This document shows positions 22,267-31,412 of a stretch of 60,776 nt of DNA, piece by piece. A program made the translations under genes and the position numbers. Source of the DNA: an uncultured Oscillospiraceae bacterium (lineage in GTDB: Bacteria > Bacillota > Clostridia > Oscillospirales > Oscillospiraceae); NCBI GenBank assembly GCA_947627325.1, contig CANQVO010000013.1:1-60776 (forward strand), written 5' to 3'. How positions within the stretch are numbered: the stretch's first letter is position 1; each line of letters opens with the position of its first letter. The notes beneath the pieces are model-generated. The model made no database searches. It was given only the letters and a program-made list of their open reading frames with translations, and had not been told where the DNA came from.

Positions 22267-23400
22267 TCAGGACAGGGTGGTGAACAGCACGGCCTTGGCC
22301 TCCAACAGCGCCTGGGCCAGGGCGTCCACGTCCTCCCGGGTGCTCCCCTCCCCGAAGGAGACCCGCAGAGCCCCGGTGAGCCAGGGCTTGGGCAGGCCCA
22401 GGGCGGTGTAGACGTGGCTGAGCTTGCCCTTGTGGCAGGCGGAGCCGGAGGAGAGGTAGACTCCCCGGTCGCTCAAAAAGCGCACCACCACCTCGCTCTT
22501 GTACCCGGGCAGGGTGACGGCCAGGATGTGGGGGCAGGCGTCGTCGGGGGAGAGGATCCGCACCTCGGGCACCACCTCCCGGAGCCGCCCGATGGCATAG
22601 TCCCGCAGGTCGGTCAGCCGGGCCAGCTCGGTCTTCTGCCGATCCATGCCGCACTGGACGGCGGCGGCCAGGCCGGCGATGAGGGGAGTGGGCTCGGTGC
22701 CCGAGCGCATCCCCCGCTCCTGCCCCCCGCCCAGGAGCATGGGTTTTAGCTTGCTGTGGCGCTTGAGGTAAAAGGCGCCGATCCCCTTGGGCGCGCCCAC
22801 CTTGTGGCCGGAGATGGCCAGGGAGTCCACCCCCAGGTCCCGGGCGGTGAAGGGGAGCTTGAGAAAGCCCTGGACCGCGTCGGTGTGGAAAAAGATATCT
22901 CTATTGTACGCCTTGGCGGCGGCACAGCACTCCGCCACCGGCTGGATACTGCCCAGCTCGTTGTTCACCAGCATGACAGAGCAGAAGACCGTGTCCTCCC
23001 GCAGCGCGGCCTTAAAATCGTCCACCGAGACGCGCCCGGCGCTGTCCACCGGGAGATAGGTGGCCGCGAAGCCCTTCTGTGCCAGGTCTTTTACCCCCTC
23101 CAGCACGGCGGGGTGCTCGATGGCGGTGGTGATGATGTGGCCCTTCTTCCGCTGGGCGGCCCAGCGGGCGGCCCAGTTGTCCCCCTCGGTGCCGCCGGAG
23201 GTGAAGAACACCTCCTCTATCTGACAGCCCAGGGCGACGGCCAGGGTCCGGCGGTGGGCCTCCAGCTCCCGGCCCGCCTCCAGGGCGGGGGCGTACTGGG
23301 AGGAGGGGTTGTAGAACCGCTCCATGGCCTCCCCCACAGCCTGGGCGGCCTGGGGCAGGACGGGGGCGGTGGCGGCGTAGTCCAGATAGTGTGTGGTCAT
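22267..23400 (-). CDS. Cysteine desulfurase (NifS/IscS-like, class V aminotransferase)
   Basis: A 377-residue PLP enzyme that takes sulfur from cysteine for Fe-S clusters or thio-modified tRNA. It begins Y-L-D-Y-A-A-T-A-P; F-T-S-G-G-T-E-G-D-N is the PLP phosphate-binding motif near residue 69; H-T-D-A-V-Q-G (about 190) holds the ring-contacting aspartate; S-G-H-K-V-G-A-P-K-G holds the Schiff-base lysine; and S-S-G-S-A-C-H is the active-site loop whose cysteine carries the persulfide. ATG 23400 follows AAAGGAGGG. No iscU gene lies nearby, so its sulfur acceptor is elsewhere. MATE follows in the same operon. Confidence 0.92.
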   Translation of the reverse strand: MTTHYLDYAATAPVLPQAAQAVGEAMERFYNPSSQYAPALEAGRELEAHRRTLAVALGCQIEEVFFTSGGTEGDNWAARWAAQRKKGHIITTAIEHPAVLEGVKDLAQKGFAATYLPVDSAGRVSVDDFKAALREDTVFCSVMLVNNELGSIQPVAECCAAAKAYNRDIFFHTDAVQGFLKLPFTARDLGVDSLAISGHKVGAPKGIGAFYLKRHSKLKPMLLGGGQERGMRSGTEPTPLIAGLAAAVQCGMDRQKTELARLTDLRDYAIGRLREVVPEVRILSPDDACPHILAVTLPGYKSEVVVRFLSDRGVYLSSGSACHKGKLSHVYTALGLPKPWLTGALRVSFGEGSTREDVDALAQALLEAKAVLFTTLS

Positions 23401-23430
23401 GGCAGACCCTCCTTTGGGGGTATCCACATC

Positions 23431-23460
23431 AGTATATATCACCCCGCCGCCAAAAAGCAA
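23431..23460 (-). promoter_or_regulatory. Promoter of the cysteine desulfurase-MATE operon
   Basis: On the minus strand TTGCTT (23460-23455), an 18-base spacer, then TATACT (23436-23431). Confidence 0.65.
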
Positions 23461-23630
23461 GAAAAACCCGTGGACGGGGCGGCCAAAAGAGGCCCGGGGC
23501 CCCTTTTTCGACCGTTTTCGACCCGGCGGCGGGGCCGGGGACGATTCAGCCCCGGCGGGGAAGCTCCGGGGGCGGCCTCAGTGGCGGCGGCGGGGACAGC
23601 GGGTGGGGAACTCCGGGCCTTTGGCGGGCA

Positions 23631-23664
23631 AAAAAGCGTTGGCGGCGGGCCGCCAACGCTTTTT
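23631..23664 (-). terminator. Terminator of the VanW-family gene
   Basis: The stem AAAAAGCGTTGGCG with its complement lies six bases after the stop codon at 23670; A and T runs lie on either side. Confidence 0.85.
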
Positions 23665-23669
23665 CCCTC

Positions 23670-25676
23670 TCATTCCACCACCACGCCCTGGGGCGCGCCC
23701 GCCGGGGGCGTCTCGGCGGGGGTTTGGCCCTCGGCGGGGGGCTGTCCCTCCGGGGGAGCCTGTTCAACAGGCGGCTGCTCCACGGGGGGTTGGCCCTCCG
23801 CCGGGGTGGTCTCCGCGGGAGGCTGACCTTCCGCCGGGGGCGTCTCAACGGGGGTCTGGCCCTCTGCGGGAGGCTGTTCCACAGGGGGCTGACCCTCTAC
23901 GGGGGTGGTCTCGGCGGGAATCTGACCTTCCGCGGGGGTCGTTTCAGCGGGGGTCTGCCCCTCCGCCGGGGTGGTCTCGGCGGGGGGCTGGCCCTCCGTC
24001 CCGGTTTCGATGATGTTGCCGTTCTCGTCCAGGGGCAGGCCGGTCTCCAGGTCCACCTGGCCGCCGGTGGGGGCCACACTGCCGTCGGGGGCGCCGTCCA
24101 GGGGGTTGTAGCCGATGACCTGGTTACAGGCGGCGTACTTGTCCTTGCTGATGAGGGTGCGGCTGATGAGGGTGCCGTCGGCGGCGTAGAGGAGCTTATA
24201 TGCCTCGGCGGTGCGGCCGGTGTGGGGGCTCGTCAGCACCTTGGTGGTGCCCTGGGGCACCGACTCGTCGGCCTGGTAGACCGTCTGGTAGGGGACGTAG
24301 GCGTAGGACTTGGACTCGGTCTCCACGTAGGTGTCGGTGGTCTTGGCGCCCAGGATGCGGGCGGTGCAGACCCGGTTCTTCACCTCAAGTTCGATCTTGA
24401 TGGGATAGGGGGTGTTGTTGGCGAAGACGTAGTCCAGCCGGGGGGCGCTCACCGTGGCGTCCATGCCGTCGGGCACGTAGCCCACGTTGTAGCGGTGGTT
24501 GTGCCGCTCCACGATCTCCAGATCCGCCTTCAGACAGGCGTAGTAGAGGGTGGAGGAGGGCTGGCACACGCCGCCGCCCAGCATATCCACCGAGCCGTTG
24601 GCGGTGTACCCCGGGGCGGGCTTATAGCCCCGCGCGGCGCTGCGCTCGCCGGTGGCGGTGTTGTAGGAGAACCGCTCCCCGGGCAGGAGGATGATCCCGT
24701 CGCAGGACGCGGCGGCCAGCTGGACATTGTTCAGGCGGTTGGCCGTGCCGCTGACCTTGCTGGTGGCCTCCCCCAGCACGTCCCGGAACAGGGCGGCCCG
24801 CAGCTGTTCGGTGGTGATCTCCGGCACCTCCACTTCCAGCTCCAGGGCCTGGCTCTCCCCCTCGGCCAAACCGTCCAGGATCTCCCTGGCCCGGTCCACG
24901 TCCACCTTTAACCCCAGCTTGTGGGGAACGATCTCGTCGGTCTCGGTGTCCAGGGTGGCGTTGGCCCCCGGGCGGTCGATGTCTTGGGCCAGGGCGGCAT
25001 AGTCGGGCTGGCCGGGGGCCTGGGTGCGGATCTCCGCCACGATGGGGGCGGCCTCCCCCGCGCCCAGGGCGTCCTCCAGCGCCTGGGCCAGGGCCGCCTG
25101 GTCCACGCTCTGGCCGGTCCGGCCCTGGTAGAGGATCACCCGGGCGGTCTGCTCGTCCTCCTCCAGCTCCCAGTGGGGCTGTTCCACCGGCTGGTCCACC
25201 ATCCGCGCCGCCTGGGCGTACACGCCGTTGACGTAGGCGGCGTTGTCCGCCCGGACCTCAAAGCCCACCTGCCGCTTGCCGCCCAGCAGACCGGCCAGGT
25301 AGTTCCAGCCCCCGGCGAAAAAGTTCCCCTTGCCCGCCTTCACCGCCTCCGCGGGGTCGGCCAGCACCTGGACCCCGGCCTGTTTGGCGGAGAAGGTCAC
25401 CGTCTCGTCCCCCACCTGGATGGGGATCTCCAGGGCCTGGTAGCGGTCGGTGGAGACCTGCTCCAGGGCGGCCTGGGCCTGGGCCTGGGTCATGCCGCTC
25501 AGGTCCACCTCGCCCATGTAGGTGCCGGGCAGGGCCCGCGCCCGCCCAGCCAGGGCGCACAGGGCCAGATAGCCCACCGCCAGGAGCGCCAACACCCCGG
25601 CGCCGCAGGCCAGGGCGATCTTGCCCCCGCGTCCCGGCGCCCCCTTGTTGTTGTCGTCCAGCCGCTTTCCCTCCAT
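23670..25676 (-). CDS. VanW-family cell-wall protein with Pro/Glu repeat tail
   Basis: A 668-residue membrane-anchored protein. A membrane helix (about residues 19-40) follows a short basic cytoplasmic tail. Residues 50-300 hold two copies of the peptidoglycan-binding-like domain that precedes VanW domains. The VanW domain follows at about 310-450, with G-E-R-F-S-Y-N-T-A-T-G-E-R, the G-G-G-V-C-Q-P-S-S-T-L-Y motif and H-N-H-R-Y-N-V-G-Y. Next come a G5-like segment and about 100 residues of near-repeats built from P-A-E-G-Q-x-P-x-E-T units. Upstream in-frame ATGs overlap the predicted transcription start, so ATG 25676 is preferred. VanW proteins are wall-linked, but their activity is not established. 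Confidence 0.85.
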   Translation of the reverse strand: MEGKRLDDNNKGAPGRGGKIALACGAGVLALLAVGYLALCALAGRARALPGTYMGEVDLSGMTQAQAQAALEQVSTDRYQALEIPIQVGDETVTFSAKQAGVQVLADPAEAVKAGKGNFFAGGWNYLAGLLGGKRQVGFEVRADNAAYVNGVYAQAARMVDQPVEQPHWELEEDEQTARVILYQGRTGQSVDQAALAQALEDALGAGEAAPIVAEIRTQAPGQPDYAALAQDIDRPGANATLDTETDEIVPHKLGLKVDVDRAREILDGLAEGESQALELEVEVPEITTEQLRAALFRDVLGEATSKVSGTANRLNNVQLAAASCDGIILLPGERFSYNTATGERSAARGYKPAPGYTANGSVDMLGGGVCQPSSTLYYACLKADLEIVERHNHRYNVGYVPDGMDATVSAPRLDYVFANNTPYPIKIELEVKNRVCTARILGAKTTDTYVETESKSYAYVPYQTVYQADESVPQGTTKVLTSPHTGRTAEAYKLLYAADGTLISRTLISKDKYAACNQVIGYNPLDGAPDGSVAPTGGQVDLETGLPLDENGNIIETGTEGQPPAETTPAEGQTPAETTPAEGQIPAETTPVEGQPPVEQPPAEGQTPVETPPAEGQPPAETTPAEGQPPVEQPPVEQAPPEGQPPAEGQTPAETPPAGAPQGVVVE

Positions 25677-25727
25677 ATCCTCACGCTCCAAAAACAGGGC
25701 CTGAGCCCCCTTTTTCATCATCCCTCT

Positions 25728-25756
25728 ATTATAGGTACGCGCCGGGGAAAAATCAA
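25728..25756 (-). promoter_or_regulatory. SigA-type promoter of the VanW-family gene
   Basis: On the minus strand TTGATT (25756-25751), a 17-base spacer, then TATAAT (25733-25728). The implied start site is near 25722, downstream of the longest ORF start, which supports the ATG at 25676. Confidence 0.75.
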
Positions 25757-25811
25757 TTACAAATTGGTAACAGCTCACCCCCCGCCCCCGGGAAATTTCC
25801 CCCGGGATTCC

Positions 25812-25840
25812 TTTACAATCCGCCCTTTAGGGTGTATGAT
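25812..25840 (+). promoter_or_regulatory. SigA-type promoter of the XpaC-like gene
   Basis: TTTACA (25812-25817), a 17-base spacer, then TATGAT (25835-25840), 37 bases before ATG 25878. Confidence 0.75.
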
Positions 25841-25877
25841 GTATTGTACTACATCTTTTCTGTAAGGAGAGGGATCC

Positions 25878-26936
25878 ATGGCCCAGCTTCACGAACCATA
25901 CGACCCGTCTCAGGACGACCGGGCCCAGGGCTTCTGGGGATCCGGCTGGCCGCTGATCATCCTGTCCTTTTTGTTCGGCCTGTGGCCCCTGGGCGTGTTT
26001 TTGATCCTGCGTAAGCTCCTCACCTCCCCCGCCGGGAGCGCCGCCAAGGCCCGCGCCCGGCGGCCCAAGCAGAGCGCCCCGGCCCGGGGGAGCGCCCCGC
26101 TGGCGGGCACCGGCTTCATCGTGGGCGGCGGCATTCTGGCGGGGCTCTTTGTCGGGCCCTGGCTGTCCTCCCTGGTGGACGCCCTGCTGGTGGGGGACTG
26201 GGCCTCCGCCGTCAGCCTGGGCACCCTCACCGGCGCGGGGTTGGTCCTGCTCTACGTGGGCCTGTTCCGCCGCAAGCGCTCCAAGCTTTTTCGGCAGTAC
26301 CTGGCCCTCATCGGGCAGCGGGACAGCGTGAGCGTCTCCACCCTGGTCAGCGCCACGGGCCGGAGCTATAAGAAGGTCTGCGATGAACTCCAGGATATGC
26401 TGGACCTGGGCGTTCTGCCCATGGGCTATCTGGACCTGGCCCAGGGCAGACTGGTCCTCACCTCCCAGGGCATCGCCGACCAGCCCGCACCCCAGCCCCA
26501 GCCCCAGCCGGAGGCGGCCGAGCCCGACATCCTCTCCCAGATCCGCCAGGTCAGCGACGCCATCGCCGACCCCGCCATGCGCGCCAAGATCGACCGCATC
26601 GGGATGCTCACCGGGAAGATCCTGGACTACCGGCGGCAGAACCCCGCCAAGGACGCCCAACTGCGGAGCTTTCTCAACTACTACCTGCCCACCACCCTGA
26701 AGATCCTCCGGGCCTACGTCCAGCTGGACCAGCAGGGGGTGGAGGGGTCGAACATCTCCGCGGCCAAGGCCCGGGTGGAGGGGATGATGGACAAGGTGGT
26801 GGAGGGCTTTGAGACACAGCTGGACCGGCTGTTCCAGGACCAGGCCCTGGACATCACCAGCGACGTGGCCGTGCTGGAGCAGATGCTGGACCAGGACGGC
26901 CTGGGCCAAAACGGCGGCCTGACCCTGGGGGGATGA
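25878..26936 (+). CDS. XpaC-like protein (5-bromo-4-chloroindolyl phosphate hydrolysis family)
   Basis: A 352-residue protein. It has one N-terminal membrane helix (about residues 25-45, WPLIILSFLFGLWPLGVFLIL), a basic linker, then two more helices (about 78-98 and 113-130). A cytoplasmic part follows, with a winged-helix-like stretch at 145-190 and a helical C-terminal domain (A-D-P-A-M-R-A-K-I-D-R-I, then L-R-S-F-L-N-Y-Y-L-P-T-T-L-K-I-L, Y-V-Q-L-D) that is diagnostic for XpaC. XpaC genes usually precede a TelA-type gene; here a zinc-ribbon gene with its own promoter follows instead. ATG 25878 sits behind TAAGGAGAGGG. Confidence 0.75.
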   Translation: MAQLHEPYDPSQDDRAQGFWGSGWPLIILSFLFGLWPLGVFLILRKLLTSPAGSAAKARARRPKQSAPARGSAPLAGTGFIVGGGILAGLFVGPWLSSLVDALLVGDWASAVSLGTLTGAGLVLLYVGLFRRKRSKLFRQYLALIGQRDSVSVSTLVSATGRSYKKVCDELQDMLDLGVLPMGYLDLAQGRLVLTSQGIADQPAPQPQPQPEAAEPDILSQIRQVSDAIADPAMRAKIDRIGMLTGKILDYRRQNPAKDAQLRSFLNYYLPTTLKILRAYVQLDQQGVEGSNISAAKARVEGMMDKVVEGFETQLDRLFQDQALDITSDVAVLEQMLDQDGLGQNGGLTLGG

Positions 26937-26957
26937 CCCCTCAAACCCCAACCGACC

Positions 26958-26989
26958 CACCGCCCGGGAAATTTCTCGGGCGGTTTTTT
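26958..26989 (+). terminator. Terminator after the XpaC-like gene
   Basis: The stem CCGCCCG/CGGGCGG with a loop of about ten bases, then six T. Confidence 0.85.
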
Positions 26990-26999
26990 CTGTTTTCTG

Positions 27000-27029
27000 T
27001 TGACGCGGGGCCGGGAGGGATGGTAGAAT
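27000..27029 (+). promoter_or_regulatory. Promoter of the zinc-ribbon/Ig-like gene
   Basis: TTGACG (27000-27005), an 18-base spacer, then TAGAAT (27024-27029). Confidence 0.6.
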
Positions 27030-27091
27030 AGGGGTCAGGAATTATGTCACCCTGTCCGGGGTGACCTGCCACGAAAAAGGAGGGGTCCCCC

Positions 27092-28225
27092 ATGGCCAAA
27101 GCCAGGACTGATCTGATCCACTGCGACAACTGCGGCGAGGACTACGCCGCCACCTACCGCCGCTGTCCCTTCTGCGGCGCCAAGCCGGGCCAACAGCTGG
27201 ACGACTACGACTACGATGACGACGGCGCTCCCCGCCAAGGGGGCAAGCGCCTGATCGGCGGCGGCCAGGGGGGCGACTCGGCCAAGATCGCCCTGTGTAT
27301 CCTGGCCGCGCTGGTCATTCTGGCGGTGGTCTGCATCCTGCTCTCCCTGGTCATCCCCAAACTGGTCGCGCCCCCGGAGGAACCCACGGAGGCGCCCACG
27401 GAAGAGCCCACCGCCGCCGTCACCGACGCGCCCAGCGACGCGCCCACGGAGGCCCCCACCGCCGCCACCGGCGAGCCCGCCCCCTCCTTCCACCCCCTGC
27501 CCACCGTGGAGGGCATGGACCCGGACGACCCCCTGGCCCTGGACTCCCCCGACCTGCCCCCCGTGGAGTCCGACCCGGTGAGCGCCGCCTCCCCCGCGCC
27601 CTCCTCTCCCACCACCGCCACCCCGGCCCCCTCCGCGCCGGCCACCTCCCCGGCCCCCTCCGCGCCGGCCGCCTCGGGCAGTCTGAAACTCAGCTCCACC
27701 GACTTCACCCTCTCCCCCCGCTACCCCACCTATCAGATGGAGACCGGCCTGGGCCGGGCCCTGACCACCTACTCCATTGCCGATGAGACGGTGGCCACGG
27801 TGAACGCCACCGGCCTCATCACCGCCGTGGGCAACGGCAACACCACCCTCACCGTCACCGACCAGAGCGGCCACACCGCCACCGCCATCGTCCGGGTCAG
27901 CGGGATGTCCGGCCAGAGCGCCGCCCAGTCCGCCGCCCCGTCCCAGGCCCCGGCGGCCTCCCAGGCCCCCGCCTCCGGCGACGCCGCGCTCACCGCCTTT
28001 GGCCGGACCATTGACGACTTCACCATCAACGCCCAGAACCCCGACCCCGTCACCCTGAAGGTCCAGGGCGGCACCGCCGCCTCCTGGCGCTCCCGGGACA
28101 CCGGGGTAGCCACCGTCTCCGACGGCGGCAAGGTCACCGCCGTGGGCAACGGCACCACCAAGATCGAGTGCACCCTCTCCAACGGCTCCGTCCTGACCTG
28201 CACCGTCCGGGTCAGCGGGCTGTAA
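27092..28225 (+). CDS. Zinc-ribbon membrane protein with bacterial Ig-like (Big2) domains
   Basis: A 377-residue single-pass protein. Residues 10-30 form a cytoplasmic zinc ribbon (C-D-N-C-G-E...C-P-F-C-G-A). A membrane helix lies at about 68-90. A long extracellular P/T/A/E-rich stalk runs from 93 to 200. The C-terminal part holds two Ig-like units, each ending in V-x-A-V-G-N-G followed by T-x-T or T-x-I, the Big2 signature. The layout resembles surface proteins that span a thick wall. It may sense or bind outside, with the zinc ribbon inside. It is monocistronic, between two terminators. Confidence 0.75.
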   Translation: MAKARTDLIHCDNCGEDYAATYRRCPFCGAKPGQQLDDYDYDDDGAPRQGGKRLIGGGQGGDSAKIALCILAALVILAVVCILLSLVIPKLVAPPEEPTEAPTEEPTAAVTDAPSDAPTEAPTAATGEPAPSFHPLPTVEGMDPDDPLALDSPDLPPVESDPVSAASPAPSSPTTATPAPSAPATSPAPSAPAASGSLKLSSTDFTLSPRYPTYQMETGLGRALTTYSIADETVATVNATGLITAVGNGNTTLTVTDQSGHTATAIVRVSGMSGQSAAQSAAPSQAPAASQAPASGDAALTAFGRTIDDFTINAQNPDPVTLKVQGGTAASWRSRDTGVATVSDGGKVTAVGNGTTKIECTLSNGSVLTCTVRVSGL

Positions 28226-28237
28226 ACCGCCCTCCCC

Positions 28238-28273
28238 TCCCCCGCCGACCGCCTGTCGGCGGGGGATTTTTTT
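28238..28273 (+). terminator. Terminator of the zinc-ribbon/Ig-like gene
   Basis: An 11-bp stem TCCCCCGCCGA with 28256-28266, then seven T. Confidence 0.9.
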
Positions 28274-28324
28274 CGCCCCGGCGGGCCCCACTTCGGCGTT
28301 TTTCCCCCAAGTGGATTTTTATGC

Positions 28325-28353
28325 TTGCATTTCCCGACAAGGTGTGGTATATT
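28325..28353 (+). promoter_or_regulatory. Promoter of the yqhQ-prmC-recA operon
   Basis: TTGCAT (28325-28330), a 17-base spacer, then TATATT (28348-28353), 45 bases before the yqhQ start. No clear internal terminator is seen before pgsA ends. Confidence 0.65.
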
Positions 28354-28398
28354 ACCACCATAGACCAAACATTTGTTCGTTCGCAAAGGAGCGTGCCT

Positions 28399-29370
28399 AT
28401 GCCCGCGTGTAAGGAAAGCTGTCCCAAGTTCAAGACCATGTGCGGCGGCCAGGCCCTCATCGAGGGCATCATGATGCGCGGCCCGGAGAAGGAGGCCATC
28501 GTGGTCCGCAAGCCGGACGGGGAGCTGGAGGTGAAGGTGGAGCCGCTGAAGCTGGTGAAGACCCGCCACCCCTGGCTGGGCATCCCCTTCCTTCGGGGGC
28601 CGGTGAACTTTGTGGACTCCATGGTCCACGGAGTCAAGGCCCTGATGTACTCCGCCGAGTTCTACCCCGAGGACGAAGACGACCCCGCCGAGCCCTCCAA
28701 GCTGGACCAGTGGCTGGAAAAGCACCTGGACAGCGAGAAGGCCATGGGGGTGGTGGTCACGCTGTCGGTGATCCTGGGCCTGGGCTTTTCCATCCTGCTC
28801 TTCTTCATCCTGCCCACCCTGCTCACCGGCCTTCTGGTCCGCTTCCATCTGGTGGAGAACCGCCTGGCCCTCAGCCTGATCGAGGGCGTGGTGCGGATGG
28901 CGATCTTCCTTGTCTACCTGATCCTCATGTCCCAGATGAAGGACATGAAGCGGGTGTTCTCCTATCACGGGGCGGAACACCAGACCATCTTCTGCTACGA
29001 AAACGGCCTTCCCCTGACGGTGGAGAACGTCCGCAAGATGCCCCGGCATCACCCCCGGTGCGGCACCAGCTTTCTGTTCGTCATCATGGCGGTGGCCATC
29101 GTGGTCCACGCCGTGTTGGGCGTGGGCTGGGACAACACCTGGGTGCGGCTGGCGGTGCGGCTTTTGAGCCTGCCGGTCATCGTCTCTATCACCTACGAGA
29201 TCAACCGCTTTGTGGGCCGCCATGACAACTGGTTCACCCGGATCCTCACCGCCCCGGGGATGTGGCTCCAGAACTGGACCACGCGGGAGCCGGACGACAC
29301 CATGATCCAGGTGGGCATCAAGGCCCTGGAGCTGGTGTTGCCCGAGGAAAAGGGCGCCGACGCCTGGTGA
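28399..29370 (+). CDS. yqhQ: YqhQ / DUF1385 family membrane protein
   Basis: A 323-residue protein with the family's opening G-G-Q-A-L-I-E-G-I-M-M-R-G (residues 17-29), R-G-P-V-N-F-V-D-S-M, and the central Y-H-G-A-E-H-Q-T-I-F-C-Y-E motif followed by H-P-R-C-G-T-S-F. Four or five membrane helices lie between residues 110 and 280. The His/Glu/Cys motif suggests metal binding. The biochemical role is uncertain. In many Clostridia it precedes prmC, as here (gap of 15 bases). ATG 28399 follows AAAGGAG. Confidence 0.88.
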   Translation: MPACKESCPKFKTMCGGQALIEGIMMRGPEKEAIVVRKPDGELEVKVEPLKLVKTRHPWLGIPFLRGPVNFVDSMVHGVKALMYSAEFYPEDEDDPAEPSKLDQWLEKHLDSEKAMGVVVTLSVILGLGFSILLFFILPTLLTGLLVRFHLVENRLALSLIEGVVRMAIFLVYLILMSQMKDMKRVFSYHGAEHQTIFCYENGLPLTVENVRKMPRHHPRCGTSFLFVIMAVAIVVHAVLGVGWDNTWVRLAVRLLSLPVIVSITYEINRFVGRHDNWFTRILTAPGMWLQNWTTREPDDTMIQVGIKALELVLPEEKGADAW

Positions 29371-29385
29371 GAGGGGGGCTGTCCC

Positions 29386-30249
29386 ATGGCCGCTACCTAT
29401 AACAACCTATACCTGGACGCCCGCCGGGCCTTGCGGGCCGCGGGCGCGGGCAATCCCCAGATGGAGGCCCGGGAGCTGCTGGCCTTCGCCGCGGGCAAGA
29501 CCCGGGAGGAGCTGCTGCGGGACATGGCCCTCTACGCCTCCGACGCCACCGAGCGGCGCCTGGGGGAGCTGATGGAGCGCCGTTTGAAGGGCGAGCCGGT
29601 GGCCTACCTCATCGGCGAGTGGAGCTTTTACGGGGTGGATCTGGACATCTCCCCGGAGGTGCTGGTCCCCCGGGACGACACAGAGGTCCTGGCCGCCAGG
29701 GCCATCGACCGCATCTTGTCCACGGAGGGGCCCACCCGGGTGCTGGACCTGTGCGCCGGGAGCGGGTGCGTGGGGCTGGCCATCGCCAAGCACTGCCCCC
29801 AGGCCCAGGTGATGCTGGCCGACATCCAGGAAGGGGCCCTGCGGGTGTGCCGGCAGAACATCCGGCGAAACGGCCTGACCGGCCGGGTGTCCGCCTGCAC
29901 CGCCAACGCCCTGGAAAAGCCCCCCGCCGCCCTGTGGGACTTTGACGTGATCGCCGCCAACCCCCCCTACATCCCCACCGCCGACATCGACGGCCTGGAC
30001 GACTCGGTGCGGCTGTTTGAGCCCCGTATCGCCCTGGACGGCGGGGAGGACGGCCTGGACTTCTACCGGGCCATCACGGAAAAGTGGGTCAGCTCCCTCC
30101 GCCTGGGGGGCTGGCTGTTGTGCGAGGTGGGCATCCGCCAGGCCGGAGAGGTGGAAAAGCTCTTCGTCCAGGCGGGGCTCCGGGACATCCAGACCTACCA
30201 GGACAGCGCCGGGATCTGGCGGGTGGTAGAGGGCCGGGCGGACGCCTGA
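29386..30249 (+). CDS. prmC: Peptide chain release factor glutamine methyltransferase
   Basis: A 287-residue SAM-dependent enzyme that methylates the GGQ glutamine of release factors RF1 and RF2. The N-terminal helical domain spans about 1-90. Motif I is V-L-D-L-C-A-G-S-G-C-V-G-L at about 116-128. The catalytic N-P-P-Y (A-A-N-P-P-Y-I-P) lies near 189. P-R-I-A-L-D-G-G-E-D-G-L follows, another family hallmark. It normally neighbours prfA; here prfA is absent and recA follows 53 bases later. Confidence 0.95.
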   Translation: MAATYNNLYLDARRALRAAGAGNPQMEARELLAFAAGKTREELLRDMALYASDATERRLGELMERRLKGEPVAYLIGEWSFYGVDLDISPEVLVPRDDTEVLAARAIDRILSTEGPTRVLDLCAGSGCVGLAIAKHCPQAQVMLADIQEGALRVCRQNIRRNGLTGRVSACTANALEKPPAALWDFDVIAANPPYIPTADIDGLDDSVRLFEPRIALDGGEDGLDFYRAITEKWVSSLRLGGWLLCEVGIRQAGEVEKLFVQAGLRDIQTYQDSAGIWRVVEGRADA

Positions 30250-30302
30250 CGTTTTTCGGAAAAATTCTCACGAGAGCAGGAAGATAGAGGAGGAAGATCC
30301 AC

Positions 30303-31412
30303 ATGGCAGACAAGAAAAAGACCGTACCCACCGCCGCCCCGGCCTCCGACCGCAAAAAGGCCCTGGAGACCGCCATCGCCCAGATCGAGAAGGACTACGG
30401 CAAGGGGGCGATCATGCGCCTGGGGGAGAACGAGCACGTGGTGGTGGACTCCATCCCCACCGGCTCCCTCTCCCTGGACCTGGCCCTGGGCATCGGCGGC
30501 GTCCCCAAGGGCCGCATCATCGAGATCTACGGCCCCGAGTCCTCCGGCAAGACCACCCTGGCCCTCCACATCGTGGCCGAGAGCCAGAAGCGAGGCGGCG
30601 AGGTGGCCTACGTGGACGCCGAGCACGCCATGGACCCCAGCTACGCCCGTGCCCTGGGGGTGGATATCGACTCCATGCTCATCTCCCAGCCGGACACCGG
30701 CGAGGACGCGCTGCAGATCGTGGAGATGCTGGTGCGCTCCGGGGCGGTGGACGTGGTGGTGGTGGACTCTGTGGCCGCCCTGGTGCCCCGGGCGGAGATC
30801 GAGGGGGACATGGGGGACAGCCACGTGGGCCTGCTGGCCCGGCTGATGAGCCAGGCCCTGCGCAAGCTGGCGGGGTCCATCTCCAAGACCAACTGCATCG
30901 TCATCTTCATCAACCAGCTCCGGGAGAAGGTGGGCGTGGTCTACGGCAACCCCGAGGTCACCACCGGCGGCCGGGCGCTGAAATTCTACTCCTCCGTCCG
31001 CATCGACGTGCGCCGCATCGAGGCCATCAAGGTCTCCGGGGAGGTCATCGGCAACCGCACCCGGGCCAAGGTGGTGAAAAACAAGGTGGCGCCCCCCTTC
31101 AAGGAGGCGGAGTTCGACATCATGTACGGCCAGGGCATCTCCAAGGTGGGCGAGCTGCTGGATCTGGCGGTCAGGCTGGATCTGGTGCAGAAGTCCGGCT
31201 CCTGGTTCGCCATCGGGGAGACCCGCATCGGCCAGGGCCGGGACGCGGCCAAGCAGTACCTGCTGGACCACCCCCAGGAGGCCGACGCGCTGGAGACGGA
31301 GGTGCGGAAAAACGCCTTTCGCCTGATGGGCTCCCAGGAGAAGGTGGCCGCCAAGGCCGCCGGGCGGGCGGTGGACGTGTCCGCCGACGACCTGGGCGAC
31401 CAGGACGAATGA
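30303..31412 (+). CDS. recA: Recombinase RecA
   Basis: A 369-residue strand-exchange and SOS co-protease protein. The Walker A G-P-E-S-S-G-K-T lies at about residues 79-86, followed by the [10 protein letters not shown] segment. Walker B is [13 protein letters not shown]-binding loop L1 is D-M-G-D-S-H-V-G; L2 follows N-Q-L-R-E-K-V-G-V. There is a short variable acidic tail. ATG 30303 follows GAGGAGGAAG. I found no LexA-type box (GAAC-N4-GTTC) in the 53-base gap before it, so any SOS control must act further upstream. Its stop overlaps recX as ATGA. Confidence 0.98.
   Translation: MADKKKTVPTAAPASDRKKALETAIAQIEKDYGKGAIMRLGENEHVVVDSIPTGSLSLDLALGIGGVPKGRIIEIYGPESSGKTTLALHIVAESQKRGGEVAYVDAEHAMDPSYARALGVDIDSMLISQPDTGEDALQIVEMLVRSGAVDVVVVDSVAALVPRAEIEGDMGDSHVGLLARLMSQALRKLAGSISKTNCIVIFINQLREKVGVVYGNPEVTTGGRALKFYSSVRIDVRRIEAIKVSGEVIGNRTRAKVVKNKVAPPFKEAEFDIMYGQGISKVGELLDLAVRLDLVQKSGSWFAIGETRIGQGRDAAKQYLLDHPQEADALETEVRKNAFRLMGSQEKVAAKAAGRAVDVSADDLGDQDE

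Noticed and set aside
25878-28225. XpaC-TelA toxic-anion resistance pair
   Set aside because: The gene after the XpaC-like one is a zinc-ribbon/Ig-like protein with its own promoter, not TelA.
30250-30302. SOS (LexA) operator before recA
   Set aside because: No GAAC-N4-GTTC-type palindrome is present in the gap; recA is within a longer operon.
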